A stretch of DNA of 64,000 nt from Neostapfia colusana (Eukaryota > Streptophyta > Magnoliopsida > Poales > Poaceae), in the NCBI GenBank assembly GCA_030760725.1, contig JASWHV010000001.1, forward strand, positions 76,157,683 to 76,221,682, in the 5' to 3' direction. The notes beneath the pieces were generated by a model. The model was not told where the DNA came from, did no database searches, and saw nothing but the letters and a program-made list of their open reading frames with translations. Position 1 is the stretch's first letter; each line of letters opens with the position of its first letter. Both the position numbers and the translations under genes were made by a program. Shown here piece after piece: positions 53,653-64,000 of the stretch.

Positions 53653-54760
53653 GTGGTTCGTACTCGGGCCACACATGAGGTCGGTGGCTCTAGTCAGCAA
53701 GGGGGTGATGACTCCCAGCCACCTGCCTACGACAACACCCCGCAGCAACAACCACCACCGCCGCCTCTGCTTACACTAGCGGATGCGATCGCGGCGCTGG
53801 TGGGCAATCGTGAGGAGCAGACCGATCTGCTCCGCACGATCGTGCAGAATACATCCCAGGTGGGGGGCGTCAAGAGACGGGGCCTCATGAGCCCCACACT
53901 ATGACGTACTCGGATTTCATGAGTACGCATCCTCCGGTGTTCACCGAAGCGGCAGAACCACTGGAGGCAGACAACTGGCTGCGGACGATCGAGTCCAAGT
54001 TCGGGCTGCTCCAGTACACAGAGCGGCAGAAGACTCTCTTCGCGGCACAGCAGCTTCATGGTGCCGCTGCTGCATGGTGGGCGAACTATGTCGCCTCACT
54101 ACCTGCTGGCCACGCCATGGAATGGGAAGAATTCCGGGAGGCATTCCGCGCCTATCATATTCCTCCCGGGATAATGAAGAGGAAGTTACAAGAATTCTTG
54201 GAGCTGAAGCAGGGCGGGTGGAGTGCCCACGACTACTCCCTGCGTTCAATCATCTTGCGCAGTATGCATCAGATTATGTCTCCACCGAGGAGAGGAAGCG
54301 AGAGCAGTTCTATCGGGGGTTAAATCCCGAGATGAAGACACATCTCGTACAATGCAATTGTGGCACTTTCAACGACCTTGTCGACGCCGCGATTATGCAA
54401 GAGAATGCTCAGCGGGAACTGGCGGCTGAGCAGCGAAAGCGAAGTGCTCCACCAACCAGCGGGGGTGGAGCTCCTCAAAAATGCCGCATGGTGTATCGGA
54501 CACCATCCGGTCAGTAGTGGCATCCACCGGCGCGACCTCAGAAGTTTGGGGGTCGTTCCATTCAGCCACCCCCATTCCGACCGCCAATGCCACCACCGCG
54601 ACCGCAACAGCAGCAGCAGATGGTACCCCGGGCGTTTCCACCGCCACAACGCGCCCCGGGATTCCGTCCGCTGATCAGCTGAGGACCGCCTCGCTACACC
54701 AACTACACGTGTGGCCAGGCGGGCTATTTCTCAAAGGACTTTCCCCAGGGGCAGCAAATC
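53653..54760 (+). pseudogene. gag: E7 gag, broken
   Basis: Counterpart of E3 gag. The E3 start ATG is GTG here (53653-53655). A Gln/Pro N-terminus, STHPPVFTEAAEPLEADNWL, AAAWWANYVASLPAG, EFREAFRAYHIPP and FYRGLNPEMKTHL follow in at least three frames, with shifts near 53890, 54235 and 54515. At the zinc-knuckle position (about 54700-54745) three of the four ligands are replaced. Non-functional. Confidence 0.88.
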
Positions 54761-54877
54761 AGCGGGCAAGACCAATATCAGGGCGGTGCTTGAGGCCGAC
54801 CTCCGGTCAAGAAGGGAGGTCAGCAAACTAGGGGCGTTCGCAACCTCGACAATGAGGACGCCCCGGAGGGAGAAAAC

Positions 54878-55204
54878 ATGCTGGTGGGTACGTTCACTCT
54901 CAACGATCAAGCAATCATCATTTTATTCGATTCGAGTGCAACCCACAGTTTGATAAGTGCATCTTCTGTGGCTAAGCATCAACTGCATGTCTTTCCAACC
55001 GAGTTCTCATATATGATCTGCTCACCGGGAGGGAAGATTTCAGCAAATATGATGATTCCAAAAGCACCACTGTGCTTAGGTGGGAAGATATATCCCACCA
55101 CTTTGATAATCCTTACGGGACAGAAGATTGATGCAATCTTAGAGATGTCATGGTTACGCTACCATGCGCTGTCCTGGAAACTCTGTCACGGACGGTTCAT
55201 TTGA
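54878..55204 (+). pseudogene. pol: E7 protease
   Basis: Aspartic protease frame with MLVGTFTLND and the active-site motif, where Asp-Ser-Gly is read as Asp-Ser-Ser. DAILEMSWLRYH stands where DAILGMSWL is found in E3. It ends by a frame change near 55190. It would cleave Gag-Pol. This copy is probably inactive. Confidence 0.82.
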
Positions 55205-55230
55205 ATTCTCCATTCCACCATCCGCATTAA

Positions 55231-57665
55231 ATGGTATTAGACAACCCTGTCCTGAAAGTTTCAGCAACTTATAACACTGAAGCTCTCAAGTTAGAGGACA
55301 TCCCCGTAATCCAGGAATACCCCGACGTGTTTCCGGATGGTCTCCCAGGCATGCCATCTGAACGGGATGTGGAGTTCAAGATAGAACTTGTACCCGGGAC
55401 TATTCCCATATCATGGAGACCATACAAAATGGCTCCGAACAAGCTGGCTGAGTTGAAAGAACAGCTCAATAATTTTTTGAGCAAGGGTTTCATTAGGCCG
55501 AGTTCCTCGCCTTGGGGATGTTCGGCGCTGTTCGTCAAGAAGAAGGATGAAACCTTGGGGCTTTGTGTGGATTACCGGCCGCTCAACGCCGTCACCATCA
55601 AGAACAAATATCCACTGCCCCGCATTGACATCCTGTTTGATCAGCTTGTGGGTGCCAGTAAGTTCTCCAAGATGGATCTTCGCTCTGGGCATCATCAAAT
55701 AAAAATCTGGGTGGAGGATATCGCGAAGACGGCATTCTCGACGAGATATGAACTATACGAATATCTCGTCATGTATTTTGGTCTCACTAATGCTCCGGCA
55801 CATTTCATGTATCTCATGAACTTGGTGTTCATGTCAGAGCTGGACAAGTTCGTTGTGGTGTTCATTGATGATATCTTGGTTTACTCCAAGTCAGAAGCAG
55901 AAGATGCCGAACACTTGAGAATCGTAATTCAATGATTGCGGGACCATAAGATCTATGCCAAGTTCCGCAAATGTAAGTTTTGGATCAGCCAAGTGCCGTT
56001 TTTAGGACATATCATCTCAGTGGAAGACATTGCGGTTGACCCAAGCAAAATTGAACAAGTGCTGAAATGGAAAGCCCCCACTTCTATCCATGAAGTTAGA
56101 AGCTTCCTCGGTTTAGCGGGATATTACCGGAGATTCATTCCAAGTTTCTTCAAGCTTGCTAAGCCGATGACCGAATTATTGAACAAAGGAACAAATATGT
56201 TTGGAACTCAGCATGTGAAGGAGCGTTCCAAGCATTGGTGAAGCATCTCACAACAGCCCCGGTCCTTGCTCAACCGGATACGACCAAGCCCTTCGACGTG
56301 TATTGTGATGCGTCCGGTATCGGGCTCGGCTGCATGTTTATGCAAGAAGGATGTGTGGTCACTTATGGCTCACGCCAACTTTGAAACCATATGCAGCACT
56401 ATCCAACTCATGATCTTGAGCTCGCTGCTGTGGTTTTGGCGCTGAAAATGTGGAGGCACTATCTCTTGGGGAATTTGGTGCATCTCTACACCAACCACAA
56501 GAGCTTAAAATATATCTTCACCAAGAAGGAGCTGAATATGAGGAAAAGGAGGTGGTTAGAACTGATCAAAGATCATGAGATTGAAATTCATTACCACCCC
56601 GGCAAGGCGAATGTGGTTGCCGACACGCTGAGTCGGAAATCACATGTCCATAACCTTATCATTACACCGATGGAAGAGGAAGAGCAGAGTTTATACTTGG
56701 TTCCTTATGGATCACTCTACAATGTTGCTCTCATCCCTACTATTAGGGAGGATATCATTGCAGCTCAGAAGGTTGACAAGGACATGGCACATCTCCGGAG
56801 ACGGATAGAGAGTGGGGATATCAAATGTTTCCGGAAAGATGAGGAGGGAACGCTGTGGTTCAATGACCACATAGTCGTACCCCGCAATATGGAACTGAGA
56901 AAGAAGATCCTTGATGAAGCTGACTTGTCTAAATTCTCCATTCATCCAGGAAGCAACAAAATGTACCAATATTTGAAAAGAAAATTTTGGTGGACACGGA
57001 TGAAGCGCGAAGTGGCTAAATACGTGTCCGGGTGTGATACGTGTAGACGAGTGAAAGCGGATCACATGAGAAAATCAGGGCTGTTACAACCCCTGAAAAT
57101 TCCAGCATGGAAGTGGGAAGATGTGAGCATGGATTTCATTGCGGGATTACCCCTGACTTCCAACAAGCATGATTCCATTTGGTTAATCATTGACCGGTTA
57201 ACCAAGTCGGCTCACTTCATTCCCGTGCATACACATTTCCATGCCAGCAGGTATGCGGAGTTGTACATTGAAAGAATTTTATGCTTCCATGGAGTACCCA
57301 AGACTATAATCTCAGATCGAGGGGCACTGTTCGTGGCTCGTTTCTGGGAGCAGTTGCACGCTGCTTTGGGTACTAAGCTGATTAGAAGCTCCGCCTATCA
57401 CCCTCAGACAGATGGGCAAACTGAGAGGGTGAACCAAGTATTAGAAGACATGTTGAGAGCGTGTGCCATCCACTACGGTACAAACTGGGGTGCTCATCTA
57501 CCGTTGGCGGAATTCTCGTACAACAACGGCTATCAGGCGAGTATCAAGATGGCACCATAAGAGGCTCTCTACGGTCAGAAATGCTGCACCCCATTGGACT
57601 GGTGCGAGTCCGGTGAAAGGGTCACGTTCGGGATTGATTTGGTGAAAGACGCCGAAGAGTGCGTT
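55231..57665 (+). pseudogene. pol: E7 RT, RNase H and integrase up to the E9 insertion
   Basis: RT runs from about 55270 with PSSSPWGCSALFVKKKDE, VDYRPLNAVTIKNKYPLP and FIDDILVYSK. A TGA at 55933-55935 and a shift near 56190 interrupt it. RNase H resumes near 56270 with VYCDASGIGLG and is open again from 56391 (YTNHKSLKYIF, in which the catalytic Asp is Asn). Integrase has HPGSNKMYQ, CDTC, SMDFIAGLP, SDRGALF and DGQTERVNQ, with TAA near 57558 after the MAP motif. E9 interrupts it at 57666. Its 389-codon open stretch 56391-57560 is the longest in E7. Confidence 0.92.
57661..57665. repeat. E9 target-site duplication, left copy (gcgtt)
   Basis: Matches 61830-61834. Taking out E9 and one copy keeps the integrase reading frame. 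Confidence 0.97.
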
Positions 57666-59673
57666 TGTAAATGCCTCAGTTTTTGACACATATTTAAAGT
57701 GTCCATCACCACACAACACACCTCATTTTAAGAAAGTTGATGAACACATTTGAAGAGCAAGTAACCATTATCAACATGCTCATTAGAGAATAAACTCACA
57801 AAATGCAGTAGTGGTATTTCCCACATGCATCATCTAGGGGCTGGACATATGAAAACTCCTACACCTTTCTAGGGATGTCCATGCCAAGTTTCACCCAAAT
57901 TCAAAACCTTTTTGAGGTATTTTTTGGTATAGCTAGAAAGAGGGTGGTTTGAACTCAAATTCAAATTTAAACTGTTTTTACTCCATGAATTCAAAAGTGG
58001 GAAACATATTCATACTCATCACATTTTTGTGAGCTCACACACCAATTTTCACTCCATTTGGAGTTGATATTGACATGAGCTAAGTGTAGCAAATTCAAAC
58101 TTTATTTGATTTTCAAACTGAACATGTGCTGAAATTTAGTCAAACCAAACCCAATTTGAATTCTAACCAATTCAAATGGCTCAGGGGTGAATAATTCAAA
58201 TCACCATGGGTATTTTAGGGCTTACTGTTTACAACAGTGATATGGAGTTAATTTCAGTGTTTAAAGTGAGAGTGGGACTCACTTGTCAGCCACTGAAGAG
58301 AACTCAGCCGACTGAACTCTGCACTCGGGTTCTTGCGCTGAACCGAGCTGCCGCCACGGAGAAGAAACGGCGAGGCCACCAGCTGCTTGCCAATCTCAGC
58401 CGCGGAACCGACTCTCGGGGCCTTTATCTACGCGCCCGAGCGGTCACCGGTGCATTTCACCGCTGCCTCGTCGCGTTTCCACCCAGAAAGCTGAAACTCC
58501 TCGCCGCTCGGTTGAACTCTCGGTCCCTCATCGCCCGGACGATCCAGTGATCCTCCCGGCGATCTGAGACCAGCACCGGGTGCGCCAAGGCTTCCTGGAC
58601 ACCATTGCGCCAGTTCCAGGCCCGGAGCAGCCCTCCCCGAGCTCCACCGCGACGATCTTTTCTCTGCCAGTTCAGCTCGAGCCGCCACCGCGGGAACGAC
58701 CCATCCGGCCACCACAGACTACCGTTCACTGAGCTGTGAACAGAAAAAAGGTTCGCCTTCGGCCTCTCCTTCATTCCCGCAAGCTCCGGTGGCATGACAT
58801 AGACTGCTCACGCCGGAATTTCATGATTTCGCCACGGTGTGCAAAAAGGGAGTCTGAGCCGATCCACAAAATTCGTAATCCACACTGCACCACTCATCCT
58901 CTCGTGGAGGGGATCACTTCTAGGTGCCCGTACGAGTCCATAGGAGTAGAAACCACGAAGAACCATTGAGGGAAACCGATGTTCTTCGAGTTTTAGTAAA
59001 AGTCCCGATTTCCGGCCTAGGTCGCATGATGACAGCCCAACACAGCCCTTTCCGAGCTCCGTGGAGCTCATGTCGACCTTTCCTAACGTCCACTGATGCT
59101 TCCCGACCGTTTGCTCGATCGATTGGGGTGCTAGGGAGGTCGGCCGACATGGCCGAAGTCCTCCCGAGGCTGCCGCTCGTCGCCGACCAGGTGCCGGCCA
59201 TTTTCACGACGAACTGAGCCAGGAATCATGTTCCCCGTGTGGATGTAGGCAGGGCCGGCCAGAATCAGGAAGTTTGGAGCACCACAGAGGCTGCCGGCGA
59301 GCTCTCCGGTGAGGTGTCGCGGCGGCAGAGCGCGGGCGGCGAGAGGTCGACGAAGGGGTGGGTCTCGGCCGTCAGCGGCTCGGATTTTAAATTGGGATCT
59401 GTCTGTGGCTTGGATCTGGTGTGCTGGCGCGCAAAAACTCCGTGGACCCTGGTGTGCCGTCGCTCCAGCGCCCGACACGTGTACCGTGGACCCACCGGCA
59501 GATTTGAACTTTTCCCCGATTTTCAGAATTCATTCAAACTTCAAATCCTCATAACTTTGGCTAGGTACTTCCAAATCAAGTGAACCAAATTTTGTTGGAT
59601 TAAGCTCTCTGAGTACTTTCCAGCAAACCAAGTTTCATTTCATAAAAATCATTATTTATCCATAATTAATTCC

Positions 59674-59903
59674 TCAAATTTAAACTATTTGGAATTTTAA
59701 CTGGAGAATTCCTTGGACGAAAATCCTGAAATTTTGCTGGGATGTTCACCAAAATATCCCTGAACTACCATAAAAATTTTAGATCCATTCAAATTTAAAC
59801 TATTTGGAATTTTAACTGGAGAATTCCTTGGACGAAAATCCTGAAATTTTGCTGGGATGTTCACCAAAATATCCCTGAACTACCATAAAAATTTTAGATC
59901 CAT
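59674..59903 (+). repeat. 115-bp tandem duplication in E9
   Basis: Two direct copies (59674-59788 and 59789-59903), virtually identical, with TCAAATTTAAACTATTTGG at the start and AGATCCATT at the end. E8 has one copy in the corresponding place, so the duplication is private to this LTR or its recent parent. Confidence 0.93.
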
Positions 59904-61721
59904 TTAAGCTAATTTGATCCACCTAATGGTGTGATTAATAAAACTGTTCAAGAGAAAATAGAAAATGTTCAGAAACATTTTCAGAATTTTCTCTGAAATT
60001 ATTTAGCTCATATATTTAGATAGGAACCTTAAAATTAAGTGAGACCAACTCCATTAGAACCCTCTGAAAATTTAGTTTTCAGAAAGTCATGGCTTGCTCC
60101 ATGAAAATCCCTAGAACACCCTAAAGACTCCAATTAATTTCAAGTACATAATTATTTGTGGAGGGCTCAAATGAGCTTTGCTGCAACTAAAACTTGGCCA
60201 AGTCTCTATTTAGGTTGTATCCAAACCACAGTAAAAATTTCAGAGTCATTGAGTCTGTCTAGCGGGACTTATAGCCTTCACAAGTTTAAAATTCAATTCA
60301 AATGCATTTAAATTAATACATGTACTTGTTACCTCATGTAGTCGCTAAGGTCGAGGGGGAACCCGAAGTCAAGACTTTGTTACTCCGGAAGAGCAGCTAG
60401 CCTACGACCAAGAGCAGCAAGGAATGATCCCGTTTGCATTCACCTTTTTATAAAGTTCTATTGTTTTGAGCACTTACTTGAGTATCATTATTTCTTGCAC
60501 TAGAGTCTTGTTTGAAAACCCAAATGCATAGCCAAGAAAGCCATGGGTTGGGATTGGGATTGAAAACCTCATTAGCTACTGCAATGCTAAGATAGTGTAG
60601 GATTCGGTACAAGTCGAATAGTTAGAACTACTCGGGAGCATAGGCTAGAGGCACTTGACTCCGGTAGAGATAGCACATGATACACATGGCAAGAAAAAAT
60701 GAGACTAAGCAGAGAGTAAGGGCAGCAGGACTTTGGGGCCTGTGTGCTATAGCTCCGCTTGTGTCCATTGAGGACCGAGCCGTGTGCGGGCCTGTTGAAC
60801 AAGCTAGAACAGTACCGAAGACCTACCGGCTATATGGGAACCGGGAAACCGATGTAACTCGGGTAGCTGGGTGTTGAGGCATAGCTGGTCGTTCAGAGGG
60901 TAGGTTGAGAGCTCGAGGTGTAAATCGGCTGGCCGAACTGAGATGCGCGTGCAGAGACCTCTTGCTCGGGACGATTGGACCGGTTCAACATTTGGCTAAC
61001 GAGTGAAAGGTGGTTGCGTACGGCGTCCGTGATGGTTGCTGTAGGCAACATCGAGTACGAGCGTACGTGACGGGTTATTCGGGTAACCATGCAGGTGTAA
61101 ATCGATTATAATCGCCATCCCTCGCGGTCAGTGAGTACCACTTGTTCACTGTACCATGACGTAGAAAGAACAGGCTAGTTACATGTTAAAATATTGCTGA
61201 TTGAAAGACGAACTTTGATTGTTAATTATTTTTTGTAGTTTAGAGCTAACTAAAGTTCTTTTCAACTTTGGGCAAAGTACATGAAAGAAATGCGTTTCTT
61301 GTTCGATTGCAGCTCTCTCATGTGCCTTAGCGTAAGGTTCTCCACAACCTGCTTCTAAAACTTGAAAGTAAGGTCCACTAATTAGGCGAGTCCTTGCAAC
61401 TTGTTTTATCTCCTGTACCTATCACCCCTCATGTAGAAGTTCCATGTTTAGGAGAGACGGGTCAGTCTTGCTGAGCCTTCGTGCTCACAGCTTGTGTTTG
61501 AAGCTTTGCAGGGTTCTATGAGGAAGGGATTCCCGAGGAGGAGATGGAACCCCAGGAGGGGAACCCCGTCGAGTGGGAGTCATGCACGCCGCCGTTTTAG
61601 TGAGCGTGTGTGCTACCAAGGACACGTTCACGGGCTGAACGTGAACTTGATGCGTAGTCTACGCCCGTGAGTGTAGACTGAACATATTTTGATGTAAAAT
61701 TGTTCATAAACCTCTTTATGT

Positions 61722-61727
61722 AATAAA
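61722..61727 (+). promoter_or_regulatory. Poly(A) signal candidate in E9
   Basis: AATAAA, 39 bases upstream of the hairpin. E8 and E6 keep the same spacing. Confidence 0.6.
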
Positions 61728-61765
61728 ACTTTGCTTCCAGTTTGTACCTTTGATGTGTGTTATCC

Positions 61766-61786
61766 GGTGCTGTGCAACGCAGCACC
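61766..61786. repeat. 9-3-9 hairpin in E9
   Basis: Arms GGTGCTGTG and CGCAGCACC with loop CAA and one U-G pair. Confidence 0.83.
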
Positions 61787-61829
61787 CCTCAGCGTGATCC
61801 TGGCTCGACAAGACCGTGGGGTCGTGTCA

Positions 61830-61834
61830 GCGTT
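61830..61834. repeat. E9 target-site duplication, right copy (gcgtt)
   Basis: Directly after the solo LTR. E7 integrase resumes. Confidence 0.97.
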
Positions 61835-62351
61835 CGAATGATTCAAGCCAACTTGAAGGCTGCCAAATCCCAACAGAAAAGTACGCTGATAAGAGGCGTA
61901 GGCTGCTGCACTTTGACGTCGGGGAACACGTGTACCTCCGTGTATCTCCGAAGAAAGGCGTGCACCGATTTGGCGTGACGGAGAAGCTCGCTCTGTGATT
62001 TATTGGACCCTATGCTGTCACCGAGAAGTGTGGATCAGTGGCGTATCGACTGGAACTACCGGCGTCTCTCGCTGGTGTTTACGATGTTTTCCATGTTTCA
62101 CAACTCCGGAAATGTCTGAAAAATACAGCTGCTGTTCCCACTGAAGACATTGGCGAGTTGCAACGGGATTTGACGTATGCTGAATATCCGGTGGCGATTA
62201 TTGATGAGAAGGCCCGGACCACGCGTAATCGAACGCTGTGGTTCTACAAGATATTGTGGAGCAACCACACCACTGAAGAAGCAATGTGGGAGAGAGAGAG
62301 GAGTTCCTTCAATCAAACTACCCGGATTTTATGGCGTCTCATCACGGGTAA
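61835..62351 (+). pseudogene. pol: E7 integrase C-terminus and chromodomain
   Basis: Continues the integrase after E9 with MIQANLKAAKSQQKS, the FDVGEHVYLRVSP segment, a stop near 61997, YRLELPASLAGVYDVFHVSQLRKCL, and a chromodomain with NRTLWFYKILWSNHT. A length change in a GA run (about 62288-62301) shifts the last codons. In the other frame the end is homologous to E3 and stops at TAA 62349-62351. The chromodomain would guide integration to marked chromatin. Confidence 0.9.
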
Positions 62352-62399
62352 TTCCTCGTACATCTTCGTCTCTTGTATTCTAATCTCGGGATGAGATTC

Positions 62400-62415
62400 T
62401 TTTAAGGGGGAGGGA
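62400..62415 (+). promoter_or_regulatory. E7 polypurine tract
   Basis: TTTTAAGGGGGAGGGA directly before the 3' LTR. It primes plus-strand DNA synthesis. Confidence 0.9.
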
Positions 62416-64000
62416 TGTAAAAGCCCAAGAATTGAATTGCTAAAATGTTCATCAGATCACCACACCACAGCTCATTTGGTGGATAGCTCATGAACATTTG
62501 TGAAGAGCAAGAAAACACAATCAAGAGGGTGATTAGAGGAAAAACCCATAACTCCAAAAAGTAGGAGCTCACACACATAAACATGAGAGGATGGGTTTCC
62601 CATTAGGCCCTAAACACTCTTGGGGTGCTCATGCCAAGTATCATGCAAATCCAAATCAGTTTGAGGCACATTTCGAGACATTTGGAAAAAGGGCTAATTT
62701 GAATGTAAATTCAAATTTCAGCTACTTTCATCACTTGGATTGAAAAGATGACTTCACATTCAAACTCAGCATAATTTTCTGAGTTAGTCCACCAATTTTC
62801 ATCCTCAGTGGAGTTCATCTTGTCGGGAGCTAAATGTGGAATAGTTCAAAAACTGAATTTGAATTTCAAATTCAAATGCAAAGCAAATTTAGCCAAACTA
62901 ATTTCAAATTGATGAATTAAAATTCATCCCCTGAATTGGTGGCTAAGTCTTCCATTCAATTTTGAGTAGCTGAGATATTTGCACCAACAAGGAAAAGGAT
63001 TAGGGGGAAGCATGGGCTCACCTGTCAGTCAAATGCACTGATCAAAACACTCACACGGGCTCTGTTTCTATGGGACACTTCACCGGGCACCACCGAGCAG
63101 CTGCCGAACAGCCACCGCGGCGAGCTGGTGTCGCGCTGGAGGCTAGCGCAGGGTCCTTTCTTGCCCACGAAGCCACCTCTCGCGGCAGACACTGAGACTC
63201 TGCTGGCTATCACACAGGCTCGACCAAAAGCACTGCCATTTCGGCCACCCTCTCGGTTACCCGGTGCACCGCCGTTCTAAGCACTCTCGTGGTTGACGAT
63301 CAACACCAACTAGACGCGCCAGAGGCTGCTCGAACTCACGGTGAAAACCCTACCCCCTTTCGTGCCCTGTCGGGGGAGAATTTCCCCGTTTACTTCATGG
63401 TGTTCAAAGAACCGAGTCGCTCAAAACTCCAAAATTCGTAATGGTTAGTCCACCACTGTGGATTCCGAGCTACACACACGTTCTGCACCTGTCCACGGTC
63501 ACCTAGGATCAACAACCGGTGAAAACCATCGACTAGGGTTGCTGCTCTTTGAATTTTTCCGATTGCCGCCATTTTAGCCCTTGGTCGACGGTGAGATCCT
63601 AGCTCCGGCCATTTCCGTGGCAAACCGAGTCCAAGTTCATGCTGAGCATGTCACTACGGAGCTGTAGGAGGAAACAGTTCCAAAAATAGGGCCCTGGGTA
63701 GTTCGGGCGACATCACCGGAGTGGGGGTCGCCGCTGTCACCGTCGCGAGCATGGTTCCGGCAATCGCCGAGCTTCGGTCAGTGCACCAACGTGTTCCCTG
63801 AGCAAAGTTTGGAACTGGCGGCGAGTTTCATCAAAATTCGTGTGGTAGAACGACCGGTGGCTTGCTTTCCGGTGAAGCGCCGCCGCAGGGAGCGCGGGTT
63901 GTCGCGAGGAAGACAAAGTGGGGCCGGGTCCAGCGGTCAGTCTCTGTTTTCCAGCGGGGATCCGTTTTGCGGCTGGGACCCGATGCGGCAGCGCGGGTAA
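62416..64000 (+). repeat. E7 3' LTR, first 1585 bases
   Basis: Starts TGTAAAAGCCCAAG and runs off the window. It matches 43860-45360 with scattered substitutions. It keeps a segment near 62917-62968 and one near 63694-63722 that the 5' LTR lacks. The GC-rich part from 63000 has no recognisable gene. Confidence 0.94.

Larger units (their letters stand above)
57666..61829 (+). repeat. E9: solo LTR, plus orientation
   Basis: 4164 bases from TGTAAATGCCTCAG to GGGTCGTGTCA, flanked by gcgtt, no internal region. Same family as E8. An AT-rich start leads to a GC-rich part 58270-59520 without a recognisable gene, then the conserved CCTAATGGTGTGATTAA block near 59922. A 115-bp tandem duplication (59674-59903), AATAAA (61722-61727) and a hairpin (61766-61786) follow. 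Confidence 0.97.
43860..64000 (+). mobile_element. E7: Ty3/gypsy chromovirus hosting two solo LTRs, right end outside window
   Basis: Plus-strand element with a 5' LTR (43860-51666, split by E8), primer-binding site 51670, 2 kb leader, gag, protease, RT, RNase H, integrase (split by E9), chromodomain, polypurine tract, and the first 1.6 kb of the 3' LTR. It interrupts E6. Bases before it are ttagg, the expected target copy, not verifiable here. In the first 300 bases the two LTRs agree at about 95%, and the 5' copy lacks about 50 bases near 44356 and about 29 near 45093. Coding is broken in many places. It is related to E3. Confidence 0.93.

Overview
The window is plant nuclear DNA, most likely from a grass. 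It consists entirely of nested LTR retrotransposons, and I found no host gene, tRNA, rRNA, CRISPR array or single-copy sequence. The grass assignment is an inference from three things: Ty3/gypsy chromoviruses with 3.4-4.2 kb LTRs, a Sirevirus-like Ty1/copia element, and GC-rich LTR leaders with GTGGGTCCCAC-type motifs. I cannot name the species.

Elements are numbered left to right. E1 (1-7998, minus) is a Tekay/Del-like chromovirus whose left LTR runs off the window. E2 (7999-8212, plus) is a scrap of older integrase into which E1 and E3 both inserted. E3 (8213-40964, minus) is a chromovirus of another family. It was split by E4 (17467-27177, plus, Sirevirus-like copia, TSD ctcac) and by E5 (28252-40888, minus, TSD tctca), a young, nearly intact relative of E1. 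E6 (40965-43859, minus) is an LTR fragment that interrupts the right LTR of E3. E7 (43860 to beyond 64000, plus) is a chromovirus related to E3 and interrupts E6. E8 (45725-49776, minus, TSD tccag) and E9 (57666-61829, plus, TSD gcgtt) are solo LTRs of one family, placed in the 5' LTR and the integrase of E7. The order by nesting is E2 > E3 > E6 > E7 > E8/E9, five layers. E4, E5 and E1 are separate later arrivals.

The genes are the usual retrotransposon set: gag with a CCHC knuckle, aspartic protease, reverse transcriptase, RNase H, integrase and a C-terminal chromodomain in the gypsy elements. In the copia element integrase precedes RT. All copies are broken. E5 is the least damaged, with one 1-base deletion between protease and RT and one nonsense codon in the extra ORF.

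The most unusual feature is that extra ORF, called ORF0 here, between the primer-binding site and gag of E1 and E5. It is about 240-260 codons long, sense-oriented, and has a coiled-coil segment. Its first 22 residues match the histone H3 tail in register, including TARKST, in an element that also carries a chromodomain. Other points for a second look are a covarying LTR hairpin about 40 nt after the poly(A) signal in several families, a possible leader intron that would remove the primer-binding site, and clustered insertions in the integrase region.
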